Shown: positions 14,056 through 22,711, counted from the first letter of the stretch. The stretch is 34,465 nucleotides of DNA from an uncultured Bacilli bacterium (GCA_944331835.1 CALVIU010000012.1:1-34465), one strand, 5' to 3'. Made by a program: numbers and translations. The notes: a model not told the origin generated them from the sequence alone.

Positions 14056-15799
14056 ATGAGATTAACAATTACCAAAACTAAAAATTCTGAATCTTTCTTT
14101 GTTATTAAATCCGTTACCATTAATGGCAAAAGAACTTCTAAAGTTGTTGAAAAACTAGGTAACATTAATGACGTAAAACTTAAAGCACAGGGAAAAGATC
14201 CTTACTCTTGGGCAAAGGAATACGTTGCTACTCTCAATAAACAAGAAAAAGAAAATTCAAATGATGTAATTTTAAAACTTTCACAAACTAAAACCTTAAA
14301 AGATAATGAACAAATTGTTTTTAATGGTGGTTATTTGTTTTTGCAAGATATTTATTATAAATTAGGCTTACATACAATATGTCATTCTATATCCAATAAA
14401 TATCAGTTTCAATATGACTTAAATCAGATTTTATCTAGATTAGTATATTCTAGAATTATATATCCTTCATCTAAATTAAAAACTATGAATCTTTCTCAAA
14501 ATTTTATTGAACCTCCTGATTTTAGTTACAATGATATTTTAAGAGCCCTAGAAGTTATTGCAAAAGAATCGGATTTTATTCAATCTGAACTTTATAAAAA
14601 TAGTTTAAAATTTTTAAAAAGAAATGATAAAATTCTATATTATGATTGCACTAATTATTTTTTTGAAATAGAAGAAGAATCAAACTTAAGACAATATGGT
14701 AAATCTAAAGAAAATAGACCTAACCCTATTGTCCAAATGGGATTATTTCTAGATGGTGATGGTATTCCTTTGGCTTTTGATATTTTCGCTGGTAATACAA
14801 ATGAACAAGTCACTTTAAAGCCTTTGGAAGAAAAAATTATAAAAGATTTTAATTCATCTAGATTTGTAGTTTGCACTGATGCTGGCTTAGCATCAACTGC
14901 AAATAGGAAATTTAATAATTTAGATGGTAGATGCTTCATAACTACTCAATCTATAAAGAAGTTGAAATCATTTCTAAAAGAATGGGCACTTGATTTAACA
15001 AAAGACTGGAAATTAAGCACTCAATCTAAAGATGATAAAACGACTTATGACATTTCCAAATTAAGAGAAAATGATGACTTAATCAAAAAATATTATGACA
15101 AAACTTTTTATAAGGAAAGATGGATAAAAGAAGATGGTTTAGAACAAAGATTAATTGTTACCTACTCTGTTAAATATCAAGAATATCAAAAAAAGATTAG
15201 AGAAAATCAAGTTGGAAGAGCATTAAAATTAATTGAAAAAAATCCACAAAAACTAGGCAAAGTTAGGCAGAATGATCCAAAAAGATTTATTGAAACTATA
15301 ACCTCAACAAAAGATGGAGAAATTGCAGAAAATGTAAGTTACAAACTAAATTATGATATCATTGCAAATGAAGCAATGTATGATGGATTATATGCAGTAT
15401 GTACGAACCTTGAAGATGATGCCCAAGAAATAATAAGGGTTAATCATCGAAGGTGGGAAATCGAAGAATCTTTTAGACTTATGAAAAGTGAATTCAAATC
15501 TAGACCTGTTTATTTATCTAAAGACGAAAGAATAAAAAGCACATTTCACAACATGTTTTTTAGCACTTGTTATATTCCGATATTTAGAAAAAATAATTGA
15601 AGAAGAATATCCAGCAGAGCAAATAATTGAAGTTTTAAGAAATTACAATTTTAGAGAATTTCAAGGATTTGGATATTCTCCATTATATAAAGTTACTAAA
15701 TTAATTCATCTATTGCACAACAAAACTGGGATAGATACTAATAAAGAAATTATTAGTTATAAAAATTTTTACAAAATTTGCAAACAGACCAAAATATAA
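14056..15799 (+). pseudogene. IS1634-family DDE transposase, frameshifted near the 3' end
   Basis: The main frame (14056-15600, 514 residues) has the IS4/IS1634-type catalytic core. The first Asp is in YYDCTNYFFEIEEE, the second in VVCTDAGLASTANRKFN, and the Glu in HRRWEIEESFRLMKSEF. NPIVQMGLFLDGDGIPLAF and FAGNTNEQVTLKPL are family signatures. After FHNMF a run of six T (15556-15561) puts the frame into a short tail. Reading on in the +1 frame gives LALVIFRYLEKIIEEEYP and continues to a TAA at 15797-15799, which restores the usual C-terminus. A one-base gain in the T run explains it, but slippage at this run could make the full protein. The catalytic residues are all upstream of the shift. 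Confidence 0.88.
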
Positions 15800-15827
15800 A
15801 AAAATTACGCACTTTTTTTGAAGCAAA

Positions 15828-15870
15828 AAAATCTCTCAATTCCTTTATTTACAAGGGTTTGAGAGATTTT
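15828..15870 (+). terminator. transposase terminator
   Basis: A perfect 12-bp stem (15828-15839 with 15859-15870, core TCTCTCAA/TTGAGAGA) ends in TTTT. It lies between the transposase stop and the right inverted repeat. Confidence 0.8.
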
Positions 15871-15874
15871 GCAT

Positions 15875-15896
15875 TTCTAAAACTGATAAATTTGAG
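15875..15896 (-). repeat. right terminal inverted repeat of the insertion sequence
   Basis: Read on the minus strand it matches the left end at 18 of 22 positions and abuts the right copy of the direct repeat. Confidence 0.8.
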
Positions 15897-16033
15897 ATTA
15901 TAACATTTTTAGATGAAAAGGTGAAATATTCCTAATAACAACAATAGTAATATACCTAAAATGATAGCATATTTACCTATGAGTTTACTACTATATTTTC
16001 CGATAATTATACCTAGATAGGTGAAGGCTGCAC
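15897..16033. repeat. right copy of 137-bp direct repeat
   Basis: It is identical to 13782-13918. This copy is part of the intact mntP gene plus 12 bases beyond its stop, and it also carries an orphan copy of the ATP-grasp -10 box (15897-15902) that now points into the insertion sequence. Confidence 0.9.
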
Positions 16034-16445
16034 TACAAAAAGCAAATATAATACTGGCAAGAATGTAATTTGAAGTTATATCATTAATTCCAAGGCCAAC
16101 AGAAAAACTATCAATAGAGACACTTAGAGCAAAAAAAATTAGACCTAAAAAACTTATCTTAATATCTGCTGTTTCATCTTTTATATAGTGGATGGCTAAA
16201 TTAATACCGAGAACTATTAGGACAGTTCCTAAAATTACATTGCTGGCTAAATCTAATAATTTAATGATACTAAGACCTATAAAGTTACCTAATAGGGGCA
16301 TAAAAAAATGAAATATACCAACAAATAACGGAAGAATTTTAATAAGATTATTTTTGTTAGCAATTGAGCCAACAGATAAAGACAAAGAAAAAGTATCCAT
16401 TGATAAGGATATTCCTATTAATAAAATGGATACTATTTCTTGCAT
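15909..16445 (-). CDS. mntP: MntP-family membrane protein (putative manganese exporter)
   Basis: MntP proteins export Mn(II). The 178-residue protein has six likely membrane spans and the paired family motifs SMDTFSLSLSVG (Asp17) and SIDSFSVGLGI (Asp112), as expected from an internal duplication. ATG at 16445 follows AGGTGATCA; an upstream ATG six codons earlier lies in front of the ribosome site. It follows spoIIR, matching the Bacillus order prfA-prmC-spoIIR...ywlD(mntP). YtaF, a sporulation membrane protein, belongs to the same superfamily and is the alternative. No yybP-ykoY riboswitch is seen just upstream; the gene appears to be in the prfA operon. Its 3' end was duplicated by the insertion sequence. 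Confidence 0.85.
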   Translation of the reverse strand: MQEIVSILLIGISLSMDTFSLSLSVGSIANKNNLIKILPLFVGIFHFFMPLLGNFIGLSIIKLLDLASNVILGTVLIVLGINLAIHYIKDETADIKISFLGLIFFALSVSIDSFSVGLGINDITSNYILASIIFAFCSAAFTYLGIIIGKYSSKLIGKYAIILGILLLLLLGIFHLFI

Positions 16446-16475
16446 ATTGATCACCTTAATCAAATATATGCATAT

Positions 16476-16985
16476 TTAAGAAAATTTTTCTATAACTTCT
16501 TTAATATAAAAAGTATAATTAGCAGAATTAGTTTCTTCTTCCTCGGCTTCAAGCAAACATAATGGTGGGAATAAAACGCACCACCAATTTTCTCCGAGGC
16601 CAGAACCTAATGTTATTACTAGTGATTCATAATTACCTTCAGGATACATTACTCCTTTGTATTCCTTTTCGGGAAAATAATTATTACCGTAATTAATAGT
16701 ATATTCGACATTAAAACTTTCAATAATACTTTCAAGTTTGGCCATATTTTGGTTAATAAGTTCTTTTGTTTCTTCTTTAGAATTAGATTGGTCGAGAATT
16801 TCTGCAAAAACTGGTTCTATTTCCTCGCGAATTTGCATTTTTGTTTCTTGGTCTTCTAGAGAATTACTATTAGCAATAATACGAAATCTTATAGCATTAT
16901 TAGGTATTAAAACTTCTCCAGAAGTTTCAGTTGATAAGCAAAAAAGAACTGTTACCAAAAATAAAGCAATGATTATTTTTTTCAA
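16476..16985 (-). CDS. spoIIR: stage II sporulation protein R
   Basis: SpoIIR is secreted from the forespore and triggers SpoIIGA to process pro-sigma-E in the mother cell. The product has a signal peptide or anchor (about 4-20), the family segments IPNNAIRFRIIANSNSLEDQ and PEGNYESLVITLGSGLGENW followed by WCVLFPPLC. A TTG at 16985 is chosen as start because AGGTGAT lies 4 bases before it, the same arrangement as in mntP; this gives MKKIIIALFLV. A GTG three codons upstream sits inside that ribosome site. It lies between prmC and mntP, as in Bacillus. Confidence 0.94.
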   Translation of the reverse strand: MKKIIIALFLVTVLFCLSTETSGEVLIPNNAIRFRIIANSNSLEDQETKMQIREEIEPVFAEILDQSNSKEETKELINQNMAKLESIIESFNVEYTINYGNNYFPEKEYKGVMYPEGNYESLVITLGSGLGENWWCVLFPPLCLLEAEEEETNSANYTFYIKEVIEKFS

Positions 16986-17025
16986 TATTATCACCTAAAA
17001 TAATATTGCGTAATCATTGCTTATT

Positions 17026-17757
17026 TTATTCATTAAAAATAAATAAATATCTTGTACGTCCTGTTAAGTCACTTGCAAATTCATATTTTAAATTAGTATT
17101 AGCATCTAAAAATTTTTGCAAGTCTGATGATTCATTATCTCCAATTTCAAAAGCCATAAGCCCTGGTTTATTTAGATTTTTTAAATGCTTGTTGATAATT
17201 TGTTTATAAAAGTAAAGTCCATTATCTTCTGCAAATAAGGCTAAGTGAGGCTCATATTTTAAAACATTATCTTCGACGTATCCATCATGAGGAATGTATG
17301 GTGGATTAGAGATAATAATATCATAATTATCTTTTAAATCACTTAGCATATCTTGATGAATGAATTCTATTTCAACATTGTTTTTTTGAGCATTTTTTCG
17401 AGCCAAATCTAGGGCATCAAGAGAAATATCTACAGCAGTAACTTGCGAATTTAAGTGCTTTTTTAAAGCAATAGCAATGCAGCCACTGCCAGTACCTAAA
17501 TCGATTGTTGATATCTTGTGATTAAAATGCTTTTTAGCATAATCGATTACAAGGGATACTAAATACTCAGTTTCAAATCGGGGTATTAAAACTCTATCAT
17601 CAACATCAATTAGACAATCTAGAAACTCAACATTGCCAATTAAATATTGAATTGGATAGCCACTTTCTATTTTACTTACAATTTCTTCTAAATTATTAGG
17701 ATACTTTTCTTTTAATATTTGCCAATCTTTAATGTTGATATTTTGTGGTCTATTCAT
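17026..17757 (-). CDS. prmC: release factor glutamine methyltransferase PrmC
   Basis: PrmC methylates the Gln of the GGQ motif in RF1 and RF2 with S-adenosylmethionine. The 243-residue protein has LIPRFETEYLV (about 57-67), the SAM-binding DLGTGSGCIAIAL and the catalytic NPPYIPH. It is about 30 residues shorter at the N-terminus than typical PrmC, so the helical RF-binding domain is reduced. Its ATG overlaps the stop of the 96-residue gene by 8 bases, and that gene overlaps the repeat-protein gene after prfA, so all are translationally coupled. The substrate gene prfA is in the same operon. Confidence 0.95.
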   Translation of the reverse strand: MNRPQNINIKDWQILKEKYPNNLEEIVSKIESGYPIQYLIGNVEFLDCLIDVDDRVLIPRFETEYLVSLVIDYAKKHFNHKISTIDLGTGSGCIAIALKKHLNSQVTAVDISLDALDLARKNAQKNNVEIEFIHQDMLSDLKDNYDIIISNPPYIPHDGYVEDNVLKYEPHLALFAEDNGLYFYKQIINKHLKNLNKPGLMAFEIGDNESSDLQKFLDANTNLKYEFASDLTGRTRYLFIFNE

Positions 17758-18040
17758 AAATTCTTTCTAGCAAAGATAAATCGTAACCAATTAATTTAGA
17801 ATACTCGGGTATTGTTTCTTTTATTTTTTCATATTTAGAAACAAAATCACTATAATCTAGCGAAAATAAGTATAATGCATCAGTAATGATTTCATTGATA
17901 AAATCTATTTTTTCTTGTTTTAAATAATTAATTATTTTCCAAAAGTTTTCTTCATCAATTTTATTTATAAATTCTTCATCATAGGTTTCATATATATGGT
18001 TAAGTTCTTCATCTGATAAATATTTATTTAGAAAATTCAT
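17750..18040 (-). CDS. small helical protein of unknown function coupled to prmC
   Basis: The 96-residue product is acidic and predicted helical. It has no cysteine, no membrane span and no recognised catalytic motif. The pattern FWKIINYLKQEKIDFINEII followed by LFSLDYSDFVSKYEKIKETI resembles the alternating helices of mTERF-like solenoid repeats, and the same style is seen in the C-terminus of the upstream repeat protein; this is a by-eye comparison. It overlaps the repeat-protein gene by 4 bases (ATGA) and prmC by 8 bases. A role tied to RF1/PrmC is possible only by location. Confidence 0.7.
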   Translation of the reverse strand: MNFLNKYLSDEELNHIYETYDEEFINKIDEENFWKIINYLKQEKIDFINEIITDALYLFSLDYSDFVSKYEKIKETIPEYSKLIGYDLSLLERIYE

Positions 18041-19545
18041 CTGTTCACTCCATCTCTATTCATAAGTTCATCTAAATTTATACCATAGCGTTTAAGCATT
18101 TCTGCTTTACTATAATTAAATAATGGATTTAATTTATCGTTAATTATAACTGGTATACCATTTTCTATCAAGTAATCATAAATTACTTTAATTTGTTTTA
18201 TAGATTTTAAAAAAATATTATTTGTTAAATAATCGCTTAGTCCTAATTCTTCAAACAACGCTATTATTTCTCTTATTTTATTTATTTTTACGGGTAGCAT
18301 GCTAGGCTTTAATAAATGAGAATACTTTGGATTATTCCATTCAGGCATGGCCAGTATTCTTTTTATTTTTTCATATGTTGATAACCATATACTTGAGGTT
18401 AATAAGTTTTGATATTTTGGGTCTTCCCACTCTGGCATAGTCAGTATTTTTTTTATTTCTTCATATGTTGATTGCCATATACTTGGAGTCAGCAAACTTT
18501 GATATTTTGGGTCTTCCCACTCTGGCATAGTCAGTATTTTTTTTATTTCTTCATATGTTGATTGCCATATAGTCGAGGTCAATAAACTTTGATATTTGAG
18601 ATCTTCCCATTCAGGCATGACCAGTATTTTTCTTATTTTTTCATAGGATGATCGCCATATAGTCGAGGTCAATAAACTTTGATATTTTGGGTCTTCCCAC
18701 TCTGGCATAGTCAGTATTTTTTTTATTTTTTCATATGTTGAGTTCCATATACTTGGAGTTAATAAACTTTGATATTTTGGGTCTTCCCATTCGGGCATGA
18801 CCAGTATTCTTTTTATTTCTTCATATGTTGATGACCATATATTTGAAGTCAGCAAACTTTGATATTTTGGATCTTCCCACTCTGGCATAGTCAGTATTCT
18901 TTTTATTTCTTCATATGTTGATAGCCATATACTTGAGGTTAATAATTTTTGATATTTTGGGTCTTCCCATTCGGGTATAGACAGTATTTTTTTTATTTCT
19001 TCATATGTTGAGTTCCATATACTTGGAGTTAATAAACTTTTATATTTTGGGCTTTCCCATTCAGGCATAGTCAGTATTCTTTTTATTTCTTCATATGTTG
19101 AGTTCCATATACTTGGAGTCAGCAAACTTTGATATTTTGGGTCTTCCCACTCTGACATTGTCAGTATTTTTTTTGTTTCTTCATATGTTGAGTTCCATAT
19201 ATTTGAAGTCAGCAAACTTTGATATTTTGGGTCTTCCCATTCGGACATCGACAGTATTTTTTTTATTTCTTCATAATTTGTTGACCATATATTTGGAGTC
19301 AATAAACTTTGATATTTGGGACCTTCCCACTCTGACATTGTCAGTATTTTTTTTATTTCTTCATAATTTGTTGACCATATATTTGGAGTCAATAAACTTT
19401 GATATTTTGGGTCTTCCCATTCAGGCATATTTAAAATAGATATAACTTCTTTATAACTTCTAAGTATTAGATAGTTGGAAAATAAAAATTCTTGGCTTCT
19501 TTCTTGCAATATTTGTTTAATTATTTCTATTTCAGCTTTTTTCAT
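18037..19545 (-). CDS. thirteen-fold 30-residue repeat protein between prfA and prmC
   Basis: The 502-residue protein has a short N-terminal helix (1-30), thirteen tandem 30-residue repeats (31-420) and an 82-residue C-terminal part. The repeat consensus is YEEIKKILTMPEWEDPKYQ followed by SLLTPSIWNST. Invariant or near-invariant positions are Tyr1, Ile7-Leu8, Glu-Trp at 12-13, Pro-Lys-Tyr at 16-18, Leu-Leu at 21-22 and Trp27. The first and last repeats are degenerate, as capping units are. The pattern predicts two helices per repeat in a solenoid. The C-terminal region (ELGLSDYLTNNIFLKS, IKVIYDYLIENGIPVI) resembles mTERF-like repeats. No family is recognised. Its start shares one base with the prfA stop (TAATG), and its stop overlaps the next gene by 4 bases. 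There is no signal peptide, so it is cytoplasmic. Confidence 0.88.
   Translation of the reverse strand: MKKAEIEIIKQILQERSQEFLFSNYLILRSYKEVISILNMPEWEDPKYQSLLTPNIWSTNYEEIKKILTMSEWEGPKYQSLLTPNIWSTNYEEIKKILSMSEWEDPKYQSLLTSNIWNSTYEETKKILTMSEWEDPKYQSLLTPSIWNSTYEEIKRILTMPEWESPKYKSLLTPSIWNSTYEEIKKILSIPEWEDPKYQKLLTSSIWLSTYEEIKRILTMPEWEDPKYQSLLTSNIWSSTYEEIKRILVMPEWEDPKYQSLLTPSIWNSTYEKIKKILTMPEWEDPKYQSLLTSTIWRSSYEKIRKILVMPEWEDLKYQSLLTSTIWQSTYEEIKKILTMPEWEDPKYQSLLTPSIWQSTYEEIKKILTMPEWEDPKYQNLLTSSIWLSTYEKIKRILAMPEWNNPKYSHLLKPSMLPVKINKIREIIALFEELGLSDYLTNNIFLKSIKQIKVIYDYLIENGIPVIINDKLNPLFNYSKAEMLKRYGINLDELMNRDGVNR
18286..19455 (-). repeat. tandem array of thirteen 90-bp coding repeats
   Basis: A 90-bp unit is repeated thirteen times in frame within the gene above. 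Inner units differ at only a few positions and share long identical blocks such as CTTTGATATTTTGGGTCTTC on the plus strand. The high DNA identity, with mixed sub-variants (TPSIW, TSNIW, TSTIW), points to recent duplication and unequal exchange. Confidence 0.93.
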
Positions 19546-20609
19546 TATTCAAATTTCTCTCCAGCCAGTTTTAATTTTAAATCTTCTGTTTGTAAGGCTT
19601 CAATGATTGGTTCAAGGTCACCATCCATAACACGGTCAAGACTCATGATAGAAAAATTGATACGATGGTCTGTTACTCTATTTTGAGGATAATTATAGGT
19701 TCTTATCTTTTCTGAACGGTCTCCAGTACCTATTTTACTTTTTCTTGCTGCTCCGAGTTCTTGTTCTTCTTTCAAGCGGGCTTCTTCGTTAATTCTAATT
19801 TTTAGTAAGTTCATAGCTCTTTCACGATTCTTAAGTTGACTTCTTTCAACTTGGCAAGTTACAACTATTCCAGTAGGAATATGCGTAAGTCTAACGGCTG
19901 AATTGGAAGTATTAACTGATTGTCCACCAGCACCACTTGAGTGGTAAACATCCATTTTAATGTCACTTTCTTTAACTTCAATATTTGATGTTTCAACTTC
20001 AGGCATTACTAAAACTGTCGCAGTAGATGTATGAACTCTACCTTGAGTTTCTGTGACAGGTACTCTTTGTACACGATGCGAACCACTCTCATACTTTAAT
20101 TTAGAATAAACATTGTCTCCCTTTACCATAAATTCAATTTGGGAATAACCACCACTGGTTCCTTCAACTTCATGAATAACTTCAATTTTCCAGCCGTTTG
20201 CCTCAGCATAATGCGAATACATTCTAAACAAGTCTCCCGCAAATATGTTGGCTTCATCTCCTCCAGCAGCACCACGAATTTCCATGATAACATTCTTGCC
20301 ATCATTTTCATCTTTAGGTACTAAAAGAATTTCTAGTTTTTTATATAACTCTTGTTCTTGATTGGTTAAAGTTTCTATTTCAGAAGCCGCAATATCTTTT
20401 AGTTCAGGATCATTTTCCATCTCATGGGCTTGAGCCAAATTATCTTTAACTTTTTTATATTCATTATAGACATCTACTGTTTCTTTTAAGTCACTTTCTT
20501 CTTTAGATAATTCTCTTAGTTTATTAAAATCACTCAAAACCTCTGGTTTTACTAATTCTTCTTTTATTTCTTCATATTTTTTTACTATTGCTTCTAATCT
20601 ATTAAACAT
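19545..20609 (-). CDS. prfA: peptide chain release factor 1
   Basis: RF1 reads UAA and UAG and releases the peptide. The 354-residue protein has the stop-codon reading motif PVT (184-186, in RVPVTETQGRVHTST) and GGQ (228-230, in HSSGAGGQSVNTSNSAV). Start ATG follows GGAGG. Its stop TAA shares a base with the start of the repeat protein, and prmC follows two genes later. The rpoE terminator lies upstream but no clear promoter follows it, so prfA may depend partly on readthrough from the argS-rpoE operon. Confidence 0.98.
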   Translation of the reverse strand: MFNRLEAIVKKYEEIKEELVKPEVLSDFNKLRELSKEESDLKETVDVYNEYKKVKDNLAQAHEMENDPELKDIAASEIETLTNQEQELYKKLEILLVPKDENDGKNVIMEIRGAAGGDEANIFAGDLFRMYSHYAEANGWKIEVIHEVEGTSGGYSQIEFMVKGDNVYSKLKYESGSHRVQRVPVTETQGRVHTSTATVLVMPEVETSNIEVKESDIKMDVYHSSGAGGQSVNTSNSAVRLTHIPTGIVVTCQVERSQLKNRERAMNLLKIRINEEARLKEEQELGAARKSKIGTGDRSEKIRTYNYPQNRVTDHRINFSIMSLDRVMDGDLEPIIEALQTEDLKLKLAGEKFE

Positions 20610-20631
20610 AACTTTCCTCCTTATAATTTTT

Positions 20632-20662
20632 AAAACACAAAACGAAGCTACATATTAGCTTC
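20632..20662 (-). terminator. rpoE terminator overlapping its stop codon
   Basis: GAAGCTA and TAGCTTC (20644-20662) form a 7-bp stem with a 5-nt loop, followed by GTTTTGTGTTTT on the minus strand. The rpoE stop codon lies inside the stem. The interrupted T-tract suggests partial termination. Confidence 0.65.
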
Positions 20663-21088
20663 ATCTTCGGAATCAATTACAACAAGGTCTGCTAGATCAT
20701 CATCATCGACATCTTCAGTTTCATCGTCTTTATCATAGAAAATGTCATCTTCTTCAGGTTCTTCGATATTTTCAATTTCTTCATCTTCAATTTCTAATTC
20801 TTCTTCGTCTTCTTCTTCATCTTCGATTACAATATCTAATTTATGACGAGTTTGAAGATCCCAATAACCATTTTTTAACATAATAAACTTTTTATTAATT
20901 GACATTAGTTCAAAAAAGTCCATAAGTTGATCTTCAACGACACTATCTGGTAAATCTAATGCTTTACAAACTTTCTTGAAAATATCTTGCAATTTCATCT
21001 TTTTGCCAGACTCTTGTAGTATTACTGCAGCAATATCATCATAACCCATTAATTCTAATTCTTCTTTTGGTATTTCACTTAATTTCAT
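20648..21088 (-). CDS. rpoE: RNA polymerase delta subunit
   Basis: The delta subunit helps RNA polymerase recycle and weakens open complexes. The 146-residue protein has an N-terminal HARE-HTH winged helix (about 1-80, LMGYDDIAAVILQESGKKM, then YWDLQTRHKLD) and a C-terminal Asp/Glu tail (about 86-146), the standard layout. Its ribosome site overlaps the end of argS, 11 bp upstream. argS-rpoE adjacency is typical of Bacilli and argues for membership of that class. Confidence 0.96.
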   Translation of the reverse strand: MKLSEIPKEELELMGYDDIAAVILQESGKKMKLQDIFKKVCKALDLPDSVVEDQLMDFFELMSINKKFIMLKNGYWDLQTRHKLDIVIEDEEEDEEELEIEDEEIENIEEPEEDDIFYDKDDETEDVDDDDLADLVVIDSEDEANM

Positions 21089-21099
21089 AATTGTCCTCC

Positions 21100-22710
21100 T
21101 TACATTTTTTCTGGTGGGATTACCCCGATTAAATTTAATGCATTATATATTGTTTGACGTATTCCTTTAATTAACAAGATGTTTTCCATAGTTTCTTGTT
21201 CATTATCAGTAAGTATTCTATTTTTAGAATAATATGTATGAAAAAGATTAGCTAATTCATAAACGTAGTTAGTAACTAAATGAGGAAGTTCTTTTAAAGC
21301 GGCATTTTCAACTACTTCTGGAAAAGCATATACTTTTTCTAACACATTATATGTATCAACATTATTTAATGTTTCAAATTTTTCAGGAATATTGTTGGTA
21401 TCTTTTTCTCTTAAAATTGATGATATTCTCGCATAAGCATAAGATACGTAGAATACTGGATTTTCGTTAGATTTACTTTTGGCTAGGCCTAGATCAAAAT
21501 CCATTTGAGTATCAAGGCTATATCTTGAAAAATAATAACGAGCTGCATTGACACCAACTTCATCAATTAGTTCTTTTAAAGTAACTGATTTACCAGTACG
21601 CTTGCTCATTTTGACAACCTCACCATTTTCCACAAGACGAACTAGTTGTAATAGTTTTACTTCTAGTTTATCAGGGTCGTTACCTAGAGCTTTAACACTA
21701 CTTTTTAGTCTAGCAACATAACCATGATGGTCTGTTCCAAAGATATCAATCATTTTATCATAGCCACGATTATATTTATCATAGTGATATGCAATATCGG
21801 GAACTAAATAAGTAAGAGTTCCATCTTCTTTAATTAAAACATGGTCTTTATCATCAAATATACTACTACATTTAAACCAAGTAGCACCATCACTAACATA
21901 TGTATAGCCATTTTGAGATAATTTGTTTATTATATCTTTTAAATCGTATTTTTTACTAATGGCTTTTTCACTAGTAAATACATCATAATTGATACCATAT
22001 TCTTTTAAGTCAGCAATGATACGATCTAACATTTTTTGGGTACCAAATTCTTTATAAAATTCAATATCTTTATCTAAATAAGTATCTTGATGTTCGGCAT
22101 AAATTTCTTCAGCCATAGCAATTATTTCTTTACCAAAGTATCCGTTTTCAGGCATTGGATAATCTTGTTGACAAATTTCAAAATAACGGGCTTTTATTGA
22201 TTCACCTAAATTATTGATTTGGTTTCCAGCATCATTAATATAATATTCTTCAGTTACATCAAAGCCACAGAAGCGCATTATACGAGCAAGGGAATCCCCA
22301 TAAGCACCCCCCCTAGCATTACCTAAATGAAGGATACCAGTAGGATTAGCACTAACAAATTCAATATTTATTTTTTGGCCATTACCAATGTTGCTTCGTC
22401 CATAATTTTCTTTTTCAACTAAAACTTTTTTTAAGTTTTCTAATAAGTAATCTTTGGCTACAAAAAAGTTTATAAAACCGGGTGCCTTAATTTCAATGTT
22501 GGTAACTTGTGAACAACTAAAATTATCAACCAAAGATGCAGCAATATTCATAGGATTATCATGCATAATTCCAGCAAGTTTCATAGCAATATTACTAGCA
22601 TAATCGCCATTTTCTTTTTGTTTAGGACGACTTATTTCAATAACCCCATCATAATTAATTCCCATATCGGAAATGCTTTTTTGCAAAGCAGCAATTATTA
22701 ATTCTTTCAT
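21100..22710 (-). CDS. argS: arginine-tRNA ligase
   Basis: ArgRS charges tRNA-Arg. The 536-residue protein has the HIGH-type motif GILHLGNARGGAYGD in VSANPTG context, the KMSKS-type motif KMSKRTGKSVTL, and the C-terminal anticodon-binding domain ending NALNLIGVIPPEKM. The N-terminal Arg-S additional domain is present (about 1-90). Start ATG is one base after the stop of the DUF1934 gene, with GAGGAATGAG before it. It forms an operon DUF1934-argS-rpoE. Confidence 0.98.
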   Translation of the reverse strand: MKELIIAALQKSISDMGINYDGVIEISRPKQKENGDYASNIAMKLAGIMHDNPMNIAASLVDNFSCSQVTNIEIKAPGFINFFVAKDYLLENLKKVLVEKENYGRSNIGNGQKINIEFVSANPTGILHLGNARGGAYGDSLARIMRFCGFDVTEEYYINDAGNQINNLGESIKARYFEICQQDYPMPENGYFGKEIIAMAEEIYAEHQDTYLDKDIEFYKEFGTQKMLDRIIADLKEYGINYDVFTSEKAISKKYDLKDIINKLSQNGYTYVSDGATWFKCSSIFDDKDHVLIKEDGTLTYLVPDIAYHYDKYNRGYDKMIDIFGTDHHGYVARLKSSVKALGNDPDKLEVKLLQLVRLVENGEVVKMSKRTGKSVTLKELIDEVGVNAARYYFSRYSLDTQMDFDLGLAKSKSNENPVFYVSYAYARISSILREKDTNNIPEKFETLNNVDTYNVLEKVYAFPEVVENAALKELPHLVTNYVYELANLFHTYYSKNRILTDNEQETMENILLIKGIRQTIYNALNLIGVIPPEKM

Positions 22711-22711
22711 C

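Larger units (their letters stand above)
13919..15896 (+). mobile_element. IS1634-family insertion sequence, about 1.98 kb
   Basis: The element lies between the two 137-bp direct repeats. It has 22-bp imperfect terminal inverted repeats, a second inner inverted pair TGCGTAAT/ATTACGCA (14003-14010 and 15805-15812), a consensus promoter, one DDE transposase gene with a frameshift near its end, and a strong terminator. It was inserted between mntP and the ATP-grasp gene. The long target duplication left both neighbours complete. It is the only recognisable insertion sequence in the window and runs opposite to the local genes. Confidence 0.9.

Noticed and set aside
16446..16475. Manganese riboswitch (yybP-ykoY) before mntP
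   Set aside because: The gap to spoIIR is only about 30 bp, too short for that element.
19095..19439. Plus-strand frame of 114 residues inside the repeat array
   Set aside because: It is a repetitive antisense shadow of the 30-residue repeat gene and has no ribosome site.
18286..19455. CRISPR array or non-coding satellite
   Set aside because: The unit is 90 bp with no unique spacers and keeps one open frame with a conserved protein pattern throughout.
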